64,000 nucleotides of DNA. Origin: Pyrus communis (lineage: Eukaryota > Streptophyta > Magnoliopsida > Rosales > Rosaceae). The DNA is taken from positions 7,071,501 through 7,135,500 of the forward strand of contig NC_084813.1 in the NCBI RefSeq assembly GCF_963583255.1, written 5' to 3'. How positions within the stretch are numbered: the first letter of the stretch is position 1; the number at the start of each line of letters is the position of its first letter. Shown here piece by piece: positions 10,494-21,787 of the stretch. Made by a program: the position numbers and the translations under genes. The notes under the pieces are model-generated. The model saw only the letters and a list, made by a program, of their open reading frames with translations, had not been told where the DNA came from and did not search any database.

Positions 10494-13049
10494 ATGGCAA
10501 ACCGAGTAATCCCGGCAGCGTCAAAACTCCTGAAAACTATCAGGCCACTCAACTCCGCCTCCACTAGCACCATCTCCGGCATATCCCCACCAATCGGCTT
10601 TTCCGAAAAAACACCACAAGCCACCACCACTGCCATCACCCCCGCGGACAACGCCGCCACTAACCTTTCCAACTTCGATGACGCGGACAAGCTGTTTGCG
10701 TCCGTCTCCACGTCACGGCTGTTGAGGACGGCGCTGAACCTCCACTTGGTGGGAATGGAGCCGATGGTGGACATTGGAATGTGGGTCATGCGGTCCAGGC
10801 TCATGCAGACTCCCTTAATCAAGGACGCGATCCTGGGGACCATACGGTCCACAATTTACGACCATTTTTGTGCTGGCGAGAACCCCTCGGCCACCGGAAA
10901 GTCGGTGCTGGAGCTTAACGAGGCGGGGCTGAGAGGGATGTTGGTTTACGCTCTCGAGTATGCCGGCGACAACGAGGCATGCGACAGGAACTTGCAAGGT
11001 TTCTTGGACACCGTTGAGTCCACCAAATCCCTGCCACCTTCTTCGGTAACTAGTTTTTCTCATCACCCCAAATCAGGATTCCAAGATTCCATTTATTGAC
11101 TTTTCTCTTTGAACTTGTCAAATTCTGGCTTCCTTTCTAATTTTTTTGAATTCAAAATGTTTATTTCTTTTTAAAACTCTATTTTATTAGGATAATACTA
11201 AATGAGATCAAAATTTCAAATCAAATAATATGTCACGAATAAGAAATAATCATGTTAATCAACGATTACAAAGACTAAAATATTGAAATATTGTTGTTTT
11301 AGTGAGATTGTTAAGACTTGTCACGTGATCAAGCAGACTCCATGCAATTAACATGCCATGCCTCATGGATGTAGGATTGTGGGTCCTAGTCTCTATGTGG
11401 TCGACATGTCATAAATTTAGTATTGCGGGTCCTATTTGCTTACTTATGCCACTTCGTTGAAATTTTTAGTTGTCACAGGAACACGGATGCTACATCACGT
11501 ATTTTTATGTAAGTGGTGAAAAATTTTAATTTTTAAGTTATTAACATTTTAACACACATAACCCACCATTTATATAGGAATACGTTGTGTACCAGCTCTT
11601 GTGACGATCACACTGAAAAATCTCTCTGCCACTTGGGTCTTTCGATACACCACCCAATTGTTCTCACTCCAACGTTAGTATCTCCCTACTGGGGCTGTTT
11701 AACTACATTTAACATAGCTTGTTAGTCGTCGGTCGATGCCAAGTTCTGAATCAGACACTGACTTATCCCAGAAGCACCTCCAGACAAAGCAAACTCTTGT
11801 TGCGATTTGTTTTCTTCACGAGATCCTTCTGAAGTTGTTTGTTTTGATGGTAACTGAAAATGACGTTTTTGGATTGTAACAGGTGAGCTTTATAATTTTG
11901 AAAATCACTGCAATTTGCCCAATGAATCTACTTCAACGAGTGAGTGACTTGCTGAGATGGCAACAACAAGATCCTTATTTCAATCTCCCATGGAAGCGCG
12001 ACACGTTTCCCATTTTCTCCGAATCTAGCCCTCTTTACCACACCCTTAAAAAGCCGGAGCCTTTAACTCCTGAAGAAGAGCGTGATCTTGAATTAGTCCA
12101 CCAAAGACTAATGAAATTGTCCCAAAACTGCGTAGAAGCCAATGTGCCTCTATCGATCGATGCAGAGTACACATCAATTCAACCGGCCATCGATTACTTG
12201 ACCTACTCCTCTGCAATCATCTATAACAAAGATGACAACCCGATTGTTTATGGGACGATCCAAGCTTACCTGAAAGATGCAAAGGAAAGATTGTTGCTGG
12301 CAACAAAGGCTGCAGATATGATGGGTGTTCCGATGGGGTTCAAAGTGGTGAGGGGAGCTTATATGTCGAGTGAGGGAAAATTGGCTTCTTCCTTGGGCTA
12401 TAAGTCTCCCATTCACGATTGCATTGAGGACACGCATGCGTGCTACAATGATTGTGCTTCGTTCATGCTTGAAAGGATTGCTAATGGCTCTGATGCCGTT
12501 GTTCTTGCAACCCATAATGTTGAATCAGGTAACGAAATTGACAAACTTAAAAGTTAAAACTTTTAGAAAAAAGGCTACTGCATTGTTATGAGTTTTGCAC
12601 AAAAGTTTTAGAAAAAGGCTACCGCATTGTTCTGAGTTTTGCACATAATATGTCTGACGTAAAATGTTGAATGTTAGGGAGACTAGCAATGGCAAAAGCA
12701 CACGAAATTGGGGTCAGGAAGGTGCACCAGAAGCTTGAATTTGCACAACTGTACGGAATGGCAGAATCGCTTTCCTTTGGTCTAAAAAATGCAGGGTTTC
12801 AAGTAAGCAAGTACATGCCATTTGGACCGATACAGTTGGTTCTGCCTTACCTTCTAAGGAGGGCTGAAGAGAACAGGGGACTCTTAAATGCTTCATCTCT
12901 AGACAAACAACTAATAAGGTAAATTTAAATTCGGACAAAAATTTTTGAATTCGCAGCGTAAAAGGTCGGTTTTATTCTGATGCGGTTTGAACTCTTCGTT
13001 TGGGTACAGGGAGGAGCTGATGAGGAGACTCAAAGCAGCAATCTTCTAA
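10494..13049 (+). CDS. ProDH: Proline dehydrogenase, mitochondrial (ProDH/ERD5 type)
   Basis: This is the FAD enzyme that oxidises L-proline to pyrroline-5-carboxylate at the mitochondrial inner membrane, the first step of proline breakdown. Four coding exons are read: 10494-11045, 11883-12528, 12678-12918 and 13010-13049. All introns are GT-AG and the product is 492 residues, near the ~499 of Arabidopsis ERD5. The first ~60 residues are basic and Ser/Thr-rich, fitting a mitochondrial presequence. Family blocks include VVRGAYMSSE (VRGAY at about 340-344), IEDTHACYNDC, LATHNVESG, EFAQLYGMAE, SKYMPFGP and YLLRRAEENRG (about 457-467), the last holding the substrate-binding double Arg. The promoter carries ACTCAT-type motifs that drive induction by proline and rehydration in Arabidopsis. 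The last intron-exon step adds only EELMRRLKAAIF. The gene looks intact; MITE fragments lie in intron 1. Confidence 0.95.
11189..11275. mobile_element. Truncated MITE B copy in ProDH intron 1
   Basis: The words GATAATACTAAATGAG, CAAATCAAATAATATGTCA and CATGTTAATCAACG match the left half of the element at 9090-9254. The right end is missing. Confidence 0.5.
11472..11606. mobile_element. MITE C in ProDH intron 1
   Basis: It is bounded by GTCACAGGA and TCTTGTGAC inverted ends, with GTGAAAAATTTTAATTTTTAA in the middle. A relative in opposite orientation is at about 37588-37725. Confidence 0.6.
12556..12645. repeat. ~45-bp tandem duplication in ProDH intron 2
   Basis: The unit TTTTAGAAAAAAGGCTACYG followed by CATTGTTMTGAGTTTTGCAC occurs twice in succession with three or four differences, directly after the splice donor. 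Confidence 0.85.
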
Positions 13050-13620
13050 TGCGAAAGTGACGGCATTGTGCAACAGCAAGGTTGGTGATCCATCACCAAT
13101 CTTGTAAATGAAATGATCTGTAATTAGGGTGATTGCTCATGAGTTTAGTTGAATTAAAATGTGCATATAGGAATTAGGAAATCTGGGTTCTATTTTCCTC
13201 ATTACATTAGATTGTATTACAGGACAACAATCCATATTTGCTTCCTAGCTCTACCTCCATGGCAATTCACCACAAGCGCCAGCACCCTATCAACCGTGTT
13301 CTAAATCGTGTTGCTTCCTTCAGCAAAAGGAATATGAATAAAATGTTTATGTTGCTTCCAAATTACTCAAATCTGTGTGCAATGTGGATGATGTTTGATT
13401 GACTAGGAGAAGTAACTAAACAGGAACTTGGGTAGAGATGCGCACATAGGGCAGCTACCAGAGTGGAGTCGGGCAAAACCAAAATATGGAGTTAACTTTT
13501 TTTAGGGGTCAGAAAGGCGACGTGGTCTTCCAAAATTTTCCTCAAAATCTTCAATACAAAAGCTCATCCTGGAGTCCTATTCCCAAATACTTGCATTCAA
13601 AGACATATATGAGTGGATTG
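13050..13620. other. ProDH 3' UTR and intergenic DNA
   Basis: This is AT-rich sequence after the stop codon, with AATAAA-like words near 13336. No other gene or repeat is recognisable. Confidence 0.5.
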
Positions 13621-13630
13621 TGGAGGGAGA

Positions 13631-13813
13631 GTATTTTTGCTCACCATCATTTAGTATGGTGTATGCTCACCACCCTATTTATCACCGTTAGATGAGTTTG
13701 AATTTCGAAATTCGTGTAGTAGATAGGCAAAAATCTCAAAATTCAAACTTATCTAATGGTGATAAATAAGGTGATGAGCATACACCACACTAAATGATGG
13801 TGAACAAAAATAC
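13631..13813. mobile_element. Hairpin MITE D, arms ~75 bp
   Basis: GTATTTTTGCTCACCATCAT and the following bases are mirrored almost base for base by ATGATGGTGAACAAAAATAC. The pairing continues inward through GTGTATGCTCACCACC, TATTTATCACC and GATGAGTTTGAATTT. Only ~35 bp in the centre is unpaired, so the whole element is one long imperfect hairpin. No clear target-site duplication. Confidence 0.85.
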
Positions 13814-14398
13814 AGTACTCTTGTGGAGATTATCAAAATTTCTTTTTCAGATCAGCACGTGGTTTGCATGGGCTGTGAGGTCAAGTTTCCAAACCATAAA
13901 AGTATTCATCTATTTATTATATCGTCAATAATTATACAAGTTAAATAATCCTGGAGATATCATGGTTTATTCTATCAAATAAATTGGAAAGATACAACAA
14001 TGTGCTTCAACCAGCATAGCAGCTGGTGTGGGTTACTCATGTTTATGATTTATACCAATATAAAATGCAAATCAATCAATGGTAAACCCTTACTTCATCT
14101 AACCTGGAAACTTACTTCATGTGTACGTGAAAGCATGCCGGTTTTTTATTTTAGCCACGTGGTATGCGGTGCATTAATATCTTGACATCGAATCTACTCG
14201 ATACCTGATCATCTCTCCAAAGTCTATCAGCTCCGAAATTTTCTTGACAGTGCAACTACACGATCCTGTCTGATCGACCGGCAGACTCGCATCTGAGAAG
14301 CCTCGTGTAGGTTTAGCATATGCTAAGTATTCAGCTACATGAAACGCTGCATAAGGATGTACCATTAAAAAATGTTGAAGATGTAATAAATAAAAAAA

Positions 14399-15768
14399 GG
14401 GAAATTTTATTTGAACCTATATATATAACATTTTTCTACACCCAACTTACTTTTTAAATCCTTATTATTTTTAATTAAAGAATTAGTATCTCTTTAAACC
14501 CAAAGTTATTACCTAAATTACCCTCTCAAACCCAATTAAAAATGTAAATTTATCTTTACACCCATTTAGAAAATAAAATCCAAAATTAAATAATTTGATG
14601 AAGTTTCTACTTGTTTATGAATCTTCCATATACCTAACACTTTCAATTTCTTGTTTTCTTGATATTCATGTACCCGTGATTTTATTTGCATGTAGGAATA
14701 ATAGATTTCCTTGAGCAGAAGAAGATGCTTTAAAAGTTGTGTATTCAAAGAAACTCGAAATAAAAAATATTTTGGGTCCTTTGACTCCACTCCTACCTTG
14801 AGCTCTTTGAAACAGAGCTTTTAGCCCTTTGTCTCCTCTTAAGCTTTTAGCTAGTGACTGAGCTTTATGAAATTTCTCTCTGAATTTTTTTTATCAATTG
14901 CTTCACTGCGTCTTATTTGATTTTTTCGTTAAGTTTCAAATTTCCAACTGGAGCTTTTTTACAACACTATGGCATCTCCTATGTGTGCATCTTATTTGAT
15001 CTTTTTTTGTATATATAATCTTCCTAGTAAAACAAAGGCCCCTCAATTTTCATGGGGTATCAACTTATTCATGAAAGGTCAGTGATAGCATGGTAACTAA
15101 TGCATGCTTAATATGGGAGGACGAACTAGTACGGCAACAAATTGTAATGCCAAAGAAACAGTTTTTTCTTTCTAATATGCCAAACAAATTATTAATACTT
15201 CTACTTTCCATAGAAAGGGTTTAGTATCCAAGAAATTTGGTGTCTGCAACAAATTATTAATACTTTTACTGCGGTTGTTGCAAACAGGATTTCGTATCAA
15301 GTAAATTTGGTGTCTGCAACATCTTTTGTAACATTTGCACTATTTCCTATAGAAAGTTTAACAAACTATGTGCAACCTGGATTGACGAAAAAAAAATGAA
15401 ACCTAAATACTCATCTTCTAAACTCTAAAAAATTAAAATTAAACGATATATTTTTTTTTCACAAATTGATTTATACCTTAGTTGGAGTATTCAAAACTTC
15501 AAAATCACCATCTATCGATTAAAAAAAAAAAAAAAACTTGTTTTTCTCTATAAGAGCTATTAGGGTTTTAGCCGGGTTGAACGTAGAATAAACAAGGAGT
15601 GATGGTGGGTTTAATTATAGGGTGTGGGTTTATTAATAAATTTAAGTTTTATTATTATTTTTATATTGTATTTTATGGTAATTATACAATATGATAAAAA
15701 AGACAATTAACATTTAAAATTTAAGTTAGGTGTAAAAAAAGATTATGTGGGTTCAAATAAAATTTCTC
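14399..15768. mobile_element. Non-autonomous Mutator-like element (candidate)
   Basis: Inverted ends GGGAAATTTTATTTGAACC and (reverse complement of right end) GAGAAATTTTATTTGAACCC continue inward through TTTTTCTACACCCAACTTA-like sequence for about 60 bp. The element is flanked by ATAAAAAAA on both sides (14390-14398 and 15769-15777), a 9-bp repeat as expected for Mutator-type insertion, though low-complexity. The 1.37-kb interior has no coding capacity I can support. Confidence 0.6.
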
Positions 15769-16195
15769 ATAAAAAAAAATAAACACAAATTGTAGCAGCT
15801 TAACTACTCAAATTTCGACAAACTTGAGGTTCTATAAACAAGACAGGAGTATAGCTGTGAACATTCACTATTTTATGGATATTGATAAAGCTAAAAGCCA
15901 GTTACCTTTTTGTTTGTTCTTTTCCTTACTCTATTCATGTCAGTCTATCCTTATATAACATGATGTGATACACTGGCAAGTTTGGAGCATACATCTAAAT
16001 GTTAATCTCAGCATTCATGTAGGCTATTAATATTAACAATTTCCTATTATTTAACAAGATATTTCATTTCAGCTGATGATAACATATATATAAATCTAAA
16101 TTTATAACTACCACTAGAACGTATGTACATATTGCTCAGCTCAAAGTTTGATATCCTACTGATCGTTGCACTCAATCTCGTCTTGTGTTATTTCC

Positions 16196-16505
16196 CATCA
16201 GAGAAGGCATCCATGGGATCAAACATTTTCCCAAGCTCCTTGCTTATTGTACCCCGCCTTGCGTATCGTTGTTTCTGAACTTCTCTTTTTCAATTGCTTC
16301 CATTACATCTTCTCTGGCCACAGTTTCACCACCTGCAATAAACCACAGCGTAATATGAAAGTTAACAGCAATGTGCACTCGGATAGAAAAATTAGTGATA
16401 ATTTGGCTGTATTGTATACTTCAACATACCCCTATGGGCGACAAGTAAATCAGTTTCGTTGATGATGTTTGCAAGATCGCGATCGGCACCTACAAAACCT
16501 GGTGA
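16196..16505 (-). pseudogene. FtsH-type metalloprotease C-terminal fragment
   Basis: On the minus strand two exon-like pieces are separated by a GT-AG intron. The first (about 16505-16432) reads GFVGADRDLANIINETDLL, like the GFTGADLANIINEAALLAAR block of FtsH proteases. The second (16332-16196) reads GGETVAREDVMEAIEKEKF, which follows directly in that family. A shift or stop after KFRNNDTQGG is followed by a displaced LGKMF. The AAA ATPase core and the protease HEXXH motif are absent, so this is a fragment. Retention of an intron argues for a DNA-level fragment, perhaps carried by a transposon, and against a processed retrocopy. Confidence 0.65.
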
Positions 16506-16903
16506 GATAGCAAATAAGATTTACAGTCTTCCTCCAAAGCAATTCTTCTCAAATTTACAGCCAACATCTTTCTCCTTCCTTCTTCATCTGGTTCTTCTAC
16601 AACTATTTCAGGTTTTTCAATTTTCTTTCCTTTAGTTCGAAAAAAAAATGTTTCTGAATATTAGCTTGCGAGTCAAAATGTTTTTATTTTTTATTTTTTA
16701 GAAAGTCGCTTGTGTTACTGCCATCTCCTCGCCTGCTCCTCTAAGATCACACAAAGGTAATTGTTTTCTTCTAAAATTTGAAGGTTTGTTAGTTGGTTGC
16801 CTTGAGTACGCTACTTTGTACTTGTTTCCTTGTTATAGTTGATTCATTATTCTTGATAGGGCATTTACTAGGAAGAGGTGAATTTCCTAGTCTACACTAA
16901 AAA

Positions 16904-16960
16904 ATGGTCATTTGCGACCAACTTTTTCCAAAGGCCTACAAATCTAGAGTAGAGGATATG
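16904..16960. mobile_element. Possible CACTA-type terminus
   Basis: CACTAAAAAATGGTCATTTGCGACC resembles plant CACTA transposon ends (CACTA plus a subterminal GGTC...GACC word). I cannot find a matching opposite end, although 20840-21110 has similar subterminal CGACGAA/TTCGTC words. Confidence 0.3.
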
Positions 16961-16993
16961 ATAAATGGTTGAATGAAGAAACTAGAGGAATAT

Positions 16994-17204
16994 GATCCAT
17001 TAGATTTTAGCCCTTGCAATTCACAATCCTTAGACTAAAACCCATGTATCTATAAACATCTAATAAAAGCTCAAATTTAAAATGTGTAGCCATATTGAAA
17101 AAATATTGACCTAATAATACAATAGTATTACGCTTATGCCACTAATCCTTAACAGCCGTTTCAGAATATAACCCCAGACGTTTCAGAATATCATCCCATG
17201 ACCG
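16994..17204 (+). repeat. Extra copy of the palindrome's inner segment
   Basis: From GATCCATTAGATTTTAGCCC to TATCATCCCATGACCG this block is a diverged direct copy of 18868-19079 and an inverted copy of ~19099-19281. It lies about 320 bp outside the large palindrome described at 17521-20609. Confidence 0.85.
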
Positions 17205-17520
17205 TTTCAAATCCACCTGTTTTGCATAAAACCATCCATAACCACATCATTGATTTCAATAATTACCACGTTTATGGGGAGAGATTGACAATCAGAAAAT
17301 CCAACCGTTTTTGAGATTTGAATCGCACCATTCAACTTCAATGGAGATACTTTCAAACAACATGGTGTATAATGGGTCTTCAATGAATCCGATCATAATA
17401 TGTGCATTTAACAGGTGATTATGATACGTTTTTTCATATTTATTTTATGAAAATCTGGATGTATTTCATAGTATTTAATTTCGTTTGTTTCATAGGTACA
17501 TTATATACTGTTGGACAACG

Positions 17521-19046
17521 ATAAAAAACCCAACATGACTTTTTTACTCCAAAAAAACTCAGTGACTAGGATCCACATAAGCGAATTCATTAATTATATT
17601 ATACTTGACACATTTTACATATTTCGGATGCCGAAAATACCCCTATTGTATGTTTGATTTATAAAAATTAATTACATGCAAATTATATGGGGAGAGTTAA
17701 TGAATTTGAGAAATTAAAAAAAAAAAAAAGTCAAAAGACATCAATGTACGAAATTACGGAGATGAATGCAAAGGTGAAATTAATGTCTATATAAATATAG
17801 CCGAATCAATGGTGCATTTAAACTAATTACATATTAATATGAAATATGAGAATCAATGTCCTAAAAAACTATACGAATTTAAATTGTTTTATATATTGAA
17901 TGACTTTATTAATTTAAATGACTATATTAAATCTTGAATATTTATGCATATTTTTCTCAATTTAAATAATAAAGAAATTAAAGAATCAGATATATGAAAT
18001 CTTGAATTTTTTTTCATTATATTAAATCTTGAATGTTTATCCAGATTTTTCTCATAATATATCAGGTTGGAAACTAACATAATAATTGGAATACATTTTA
18101 TTTAACGTTACCAACCTCCATATAAGGAGTGTTTTGACATAAATGTAGGAGTTGAATATTTAAGCATATGTCTGAATGCATTGTCTATGTTTTTAAATTT
18201 GCATAAAATTTGGCATTTTATTTCAATTTTTAATCTTCTTACCAAATTTAAAATATGAAAAGGCACTAATTTTGGGTTTTTTTTGCTTTTAGTACATGTG
18301 TTTCTCCTGAAATTAGTGTAGTTCTAGTTCTATATAAATTTGGAAGTTTATCAGGTTTGTCTCACATTGGGGTTTTTCCATATTTTTATCATTTATACTT
18401 GAGTTCAGTGTGGTCTTTTTTCTTCAATGGTTGTGTTATCAAAATACACATTGGGCAGAAAAAAAGAAACAAGGTATTTGCACCCTATGTTTTTATCTAT
18501 GTTCATATTGTTGTTTCTTCATATTGTTTGTTAATTAACCTACCATGATTCCTTCAACATTTGTTGTCACCAACTGACATATATTTCATTGTTGGTTTTA
18601 CCATTAAGTGTCAAATGGTGGGTGCCATTATTGGAAGATGTGTTTTTAAAAACACATCAGCGGCAATTCCAATATATGCCGACACCTCTTTCATGGGATT
18701 GTGCTATGAAGTGTGTTCGCGGTTTGATGAACTCATAGTTGGGGCATTCCAAATGACTTATGTTGTCCCTGACCATCTTCCATGCTTGTTAAAATCTGAT
18801 TTGGATGTGCGTGTGTTACATTTGTCATGTTATAATGATAAGCAAAATTCTGTGACTATTATTGTTAAAGGTCCATAAGATTTTCCTTGCAATTCACAAT
18901 CCTTAGACCAAAACCCATGTATCTATAAACATCTAATAAAAATCCAAATTTAAAATGTTTAGCTATATTAAAAAACTATTGACCTAATAATACAATAGTA
19001 TTATGCCTATATCACTCATCCTTAGCAACCGTTTCAGAATATAACC
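17521..19046 (+). repeat. Left arm of ~1.5-kb inverted repeat
   Basis: Starting at ATAAAAAACCCAACATGAC, this arm is mirrored along its length by 19099-20609, with scattered substitutions and small indels. Landmarks paired in both arms include GACTAGGATCC, CATATTAATATGAAATATGAG, CTTATATGGAGG-type sequence and CAACTGACATATATTTCATT. It carries a 105-codon frame at 18561-18878 that includes FDELIVGAFQMTYVVP and NSVTIIVK, faintly like the N-terminal domain of plant MuDR transposases. Confidence 0.9.
18561..18878 (+). pseudogene. MuDR-like N-terminal fragment (tentative)
   Basis: This 105-codon frame has the pattern of the ~100-residue N-terminal domain of plant Mutator transposases. An ADTSFMGLCYEVCSRFDEL segment is followed by MTYVVPDHLPCLLKSDLDV and ends with a hydrophobic NSVTIIVK strand. 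The mirror copy at 19575-19351 (minus) is shifted and shorter, so at least one arm has decayed. No catalytic domain or zinc finger is present. Recognition is by pattern only, and chance openness in AT-rich DNA is an alternative. Confidence 0.35.
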
Positions 19047-19098
19047 CCAGGAGTTTCAGAATATCATCCCATGACCGTGGATTTTCTAAAACGCCTAT

Positions 19099-20609
19099 GG
19101 TTATATTCTGAACTGGTTGCTAAGGATGAGTGGCCAAGGCGTAATACTATTGTATTATTAGGTTAATAGTTTTTTTAATATGGCTAAACATTTTAAATTT
19201 GGGTTTTTATTAGATGTTTATAGATACATGGGTTTTGGTCTAAGGATTGTGAATTGCAAGGGTTAAAATCTAATGGATCCTTAACAATAATAGCCACAAA
19301 ATTTTGGTTGTCATATGACAAATGTAACACACACACATCCAAATCAGATTTTAACAAGCATGGACGATGGTCAAGACAACATAAGTCATTAGGAATGCCC
19401 CAACTATGAGTTCATCAAACTGTGAACACACTTCAGAGCACAATCCCATGAAAGAGGTGTCGGCATATATTGGAATGTCGATGATGTGTTTTTGAAAAAA
19501 CATAATAATGGCACCCTCCATTTGACACCTAATAGTAAAACCAACAATGAAATATATGTCAGTTGGTGACAACAAATGTTTACGGAATCATGGTAGGTTA
19601 ATTAACAAACAATATGAACAAACAACAAAATGAACATAGAAAAAAAGAAAGGGTACAAATACCTTGTTTCTTTTTTCTGCCTAATGTGTATTTTGATAAC
19701 ACAACCACTGAAAAAAACCGCACTGGACTCAAGTATAAATGATAATAATATGGAAAAAAAACCCAATGTGAGACAAACCTGGTAAACTTCCAAATTTATA
19801 TAGAACTAGAAATACACTAATTTTAGGAGAAACACATGCACTAAAAGCAAAAAACCAACCAAAATTAGTGCCTTTTCATATTTCAAATTTGCTAAGAAGA
19901 TAAAAAATTGAAACAAAATGCCAAATTTTATGCAAATTTAGAAACATTGACAATGCATTCAGACATATGCATGAATATTCAAGTCCTACATTTATGTCAA
20001 AACACTCCTTATATGGAGGTTGGTAACGGTAAATAAATTGTATTCCAATTATTATGTTAGTTTCCAACATGATATATTATGAGAAAAATATGCATAAACA
20101 TTCAAGATTTAATATTATGAGAAAAATATTCAAAATTTAATATATTTGATTCTTTAATTTCTTTAATATTTAAATTGAGAAAAATATGCATAAATATTTA
20201 AGATTTAATATAGTCATTTAAATTAATAAAGTCATTCAATATATAAAACAATTTAATTCGTATAGTTTTTTAGGACATTAATTCTCATATTTCATATTAA
20301 TATGTAATTAGTTTGAATGCACCATTGATTCGGCTATATTTATGTACACATTAATTTCACCTCTATGTGTATTCATCTCCATAATTTCGTACATTAATGT
20401 CTTTTGATTTATTTATTTTATTTCTCAAATTCATTAACTCTCCCCATATAATTTGCATGTAATTAATATTTATAAATCAAACATACAATAGGGGTATTTC
20501 CTTCGAAATATGTAAAATGTGTCAAGTAGAATGTAATTAATGAATTTGCTTATATGGATCCTAGTCACCGGGTTATTTTGGAGTAAAAAAGTCATGTTGG
20601 GTTTTTTAT
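19099..20609 (-). repeat. Right arm of ~1.5-kb inverted repeat
   Basis: This is the reverse-complement partner of 17521-19046, separated from it by only ~52 bp (19047-19098). The arm ends at GTTGGGTTTTTTAT. Relative differences such as AAAACACATCAGCGG versus the AAACACATCATCG equivalent show that the arms have diverged since they formed. Confidence 0.9.
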
Positions 20610-21480
20610 GTGTAAAATTGAATTCTAAGAGCTAAAGTCATATTTTCAGTAGAAATAATTTCACTTTTCTTTTGGTACAAGGAATAGCTAACATAAAGAA
20701 CTCTAACCTACTTTGTATTCTTATACAACTATGCAACCAAATTAGCTTAGATAAGAATTTAGATCCAACAAAATTATGTATTATTGTTCATGTGCTGCAA
20801 AGATTTTAATTAAGTACCCTTCTAGGCATTACTACATTTAACATTTTTTGCGATGAAGCAAAGTTTGTCTCTCAAGCACAATATTTGTCCCTTAAACATT
20901 AAAACGGCGAACGCTTAGCCGCAAAAATATTGTCACGCAAAACTCGTGAAAAAAACATTTGCATGACGAAAGAAATAAAGTTCGTCATGCAAAGATGCCT
21001 ACGCGATGAATAATAGATTCGTCGCATAAAATATAGACAAAGACCTGTTGCACAAACTTTATGGCGACGGCTGTACGCCGTTAGGTATTACGACATACAA
21101 CGAAGCCTTCGTTGAGAACCTTATCCAAGAGAAGCTAAGCAATTTTAATGTTATTTAATTATGAGAATTTCATCATTTAGGAATCGTTGTTGCTTTTAAT
21201 ATTATGCGACGAAGTTGCGCAAGGTTGAGGAATATTTTTTTTTAAGTTTTTATTTTTTAATTTTTAATTCCATAATTAAATAAATTTTTGAAAAATTATA
21301 GTTAAAATGATAAATAATTTATGTGATTGCTGGTAATTTACGTGATAAATGATAAATGATAAGGATGACACTTCATTGAAATTTACGTGATTATTGAACT
21401 ACTAGAAGATATAAATGATATGTATGATTGCTAGTAAGAAAATATGAGCTAGAACCATGTTAGAATTATGCCGTAGTACT
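20610..21480. other. Intergenic DNA with short CGTCG-rich subterminal-like words
   Basis: Between 20840 and 21110 words such as TTGCGATGAAGC, TTCGTCATGC, GACGAAAG and TTCGTCGC recur on both strands, as in subterminal zones of CACTA or related DNA transposons. No ends or transposase are found. The rest is AT-rich with no recognisable content. Confidence 0.35.
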
Positions 21481-21509
21481 TGTACGTATGTGTGATTAGA
21501 TATTCGTTG

Positions 21510-21787
21510 ATGTGTGATGTGTGATGATGTGACTACACCATGTATCAGTGGTACATGGATGGTCTTGCCTGGTTAGTCCGCATTGAAGGGGACCATATGC
21601 ATTCTAGGGGTGACTCTGCCTGCTTAACCCATATTAGAGAGTCAGTGCCTACATGTTTACATTATTACTATAGGTGGTTTTGCTTGGTTAATTCACATTA
21701 GGGAACCACACTATTGGAGTCATGTCCATGGTCCCACATGGTTAATCTGCATTGGAGGACCATGTGCCCCCTAGGGTTGACTTCGCC
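21510..21787 (+). mobile_element. Left part of an older LTR-like repeat
   Basis: Several modules of the form TGGTYTTGCCTGGTTARTCC-GCATT-gggACCAT occur here. The repeat is cut at 21787 by the younger LTR element and resumes at 34508 with TGGTTAATCCGCATTAGGGG. Near 35270-35330 the continuation reads GACGTCACGTGTTAATTCTGG, corresponding in inverted sense to the terminal words of the younger LTR. So this is probably a diverged LTR of the same superfamily in opposite orientation. Confidence 0.6.

Noticed and set aside
10494..10852. A 127-codon minus-strand frame over ProDH exon 1
   Set aside because: Antisense shadow of a GC-rich coding exon; no independent start context or domain.
18880..19279. 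A separate 400-bp MITE in the centre of the palindrome
   Set aside because: The pairing runs without break from the outer arms through this part, so it is the palindrome's core; the extra copy at 16994 leaves the MITE reading as a lesser alternative.
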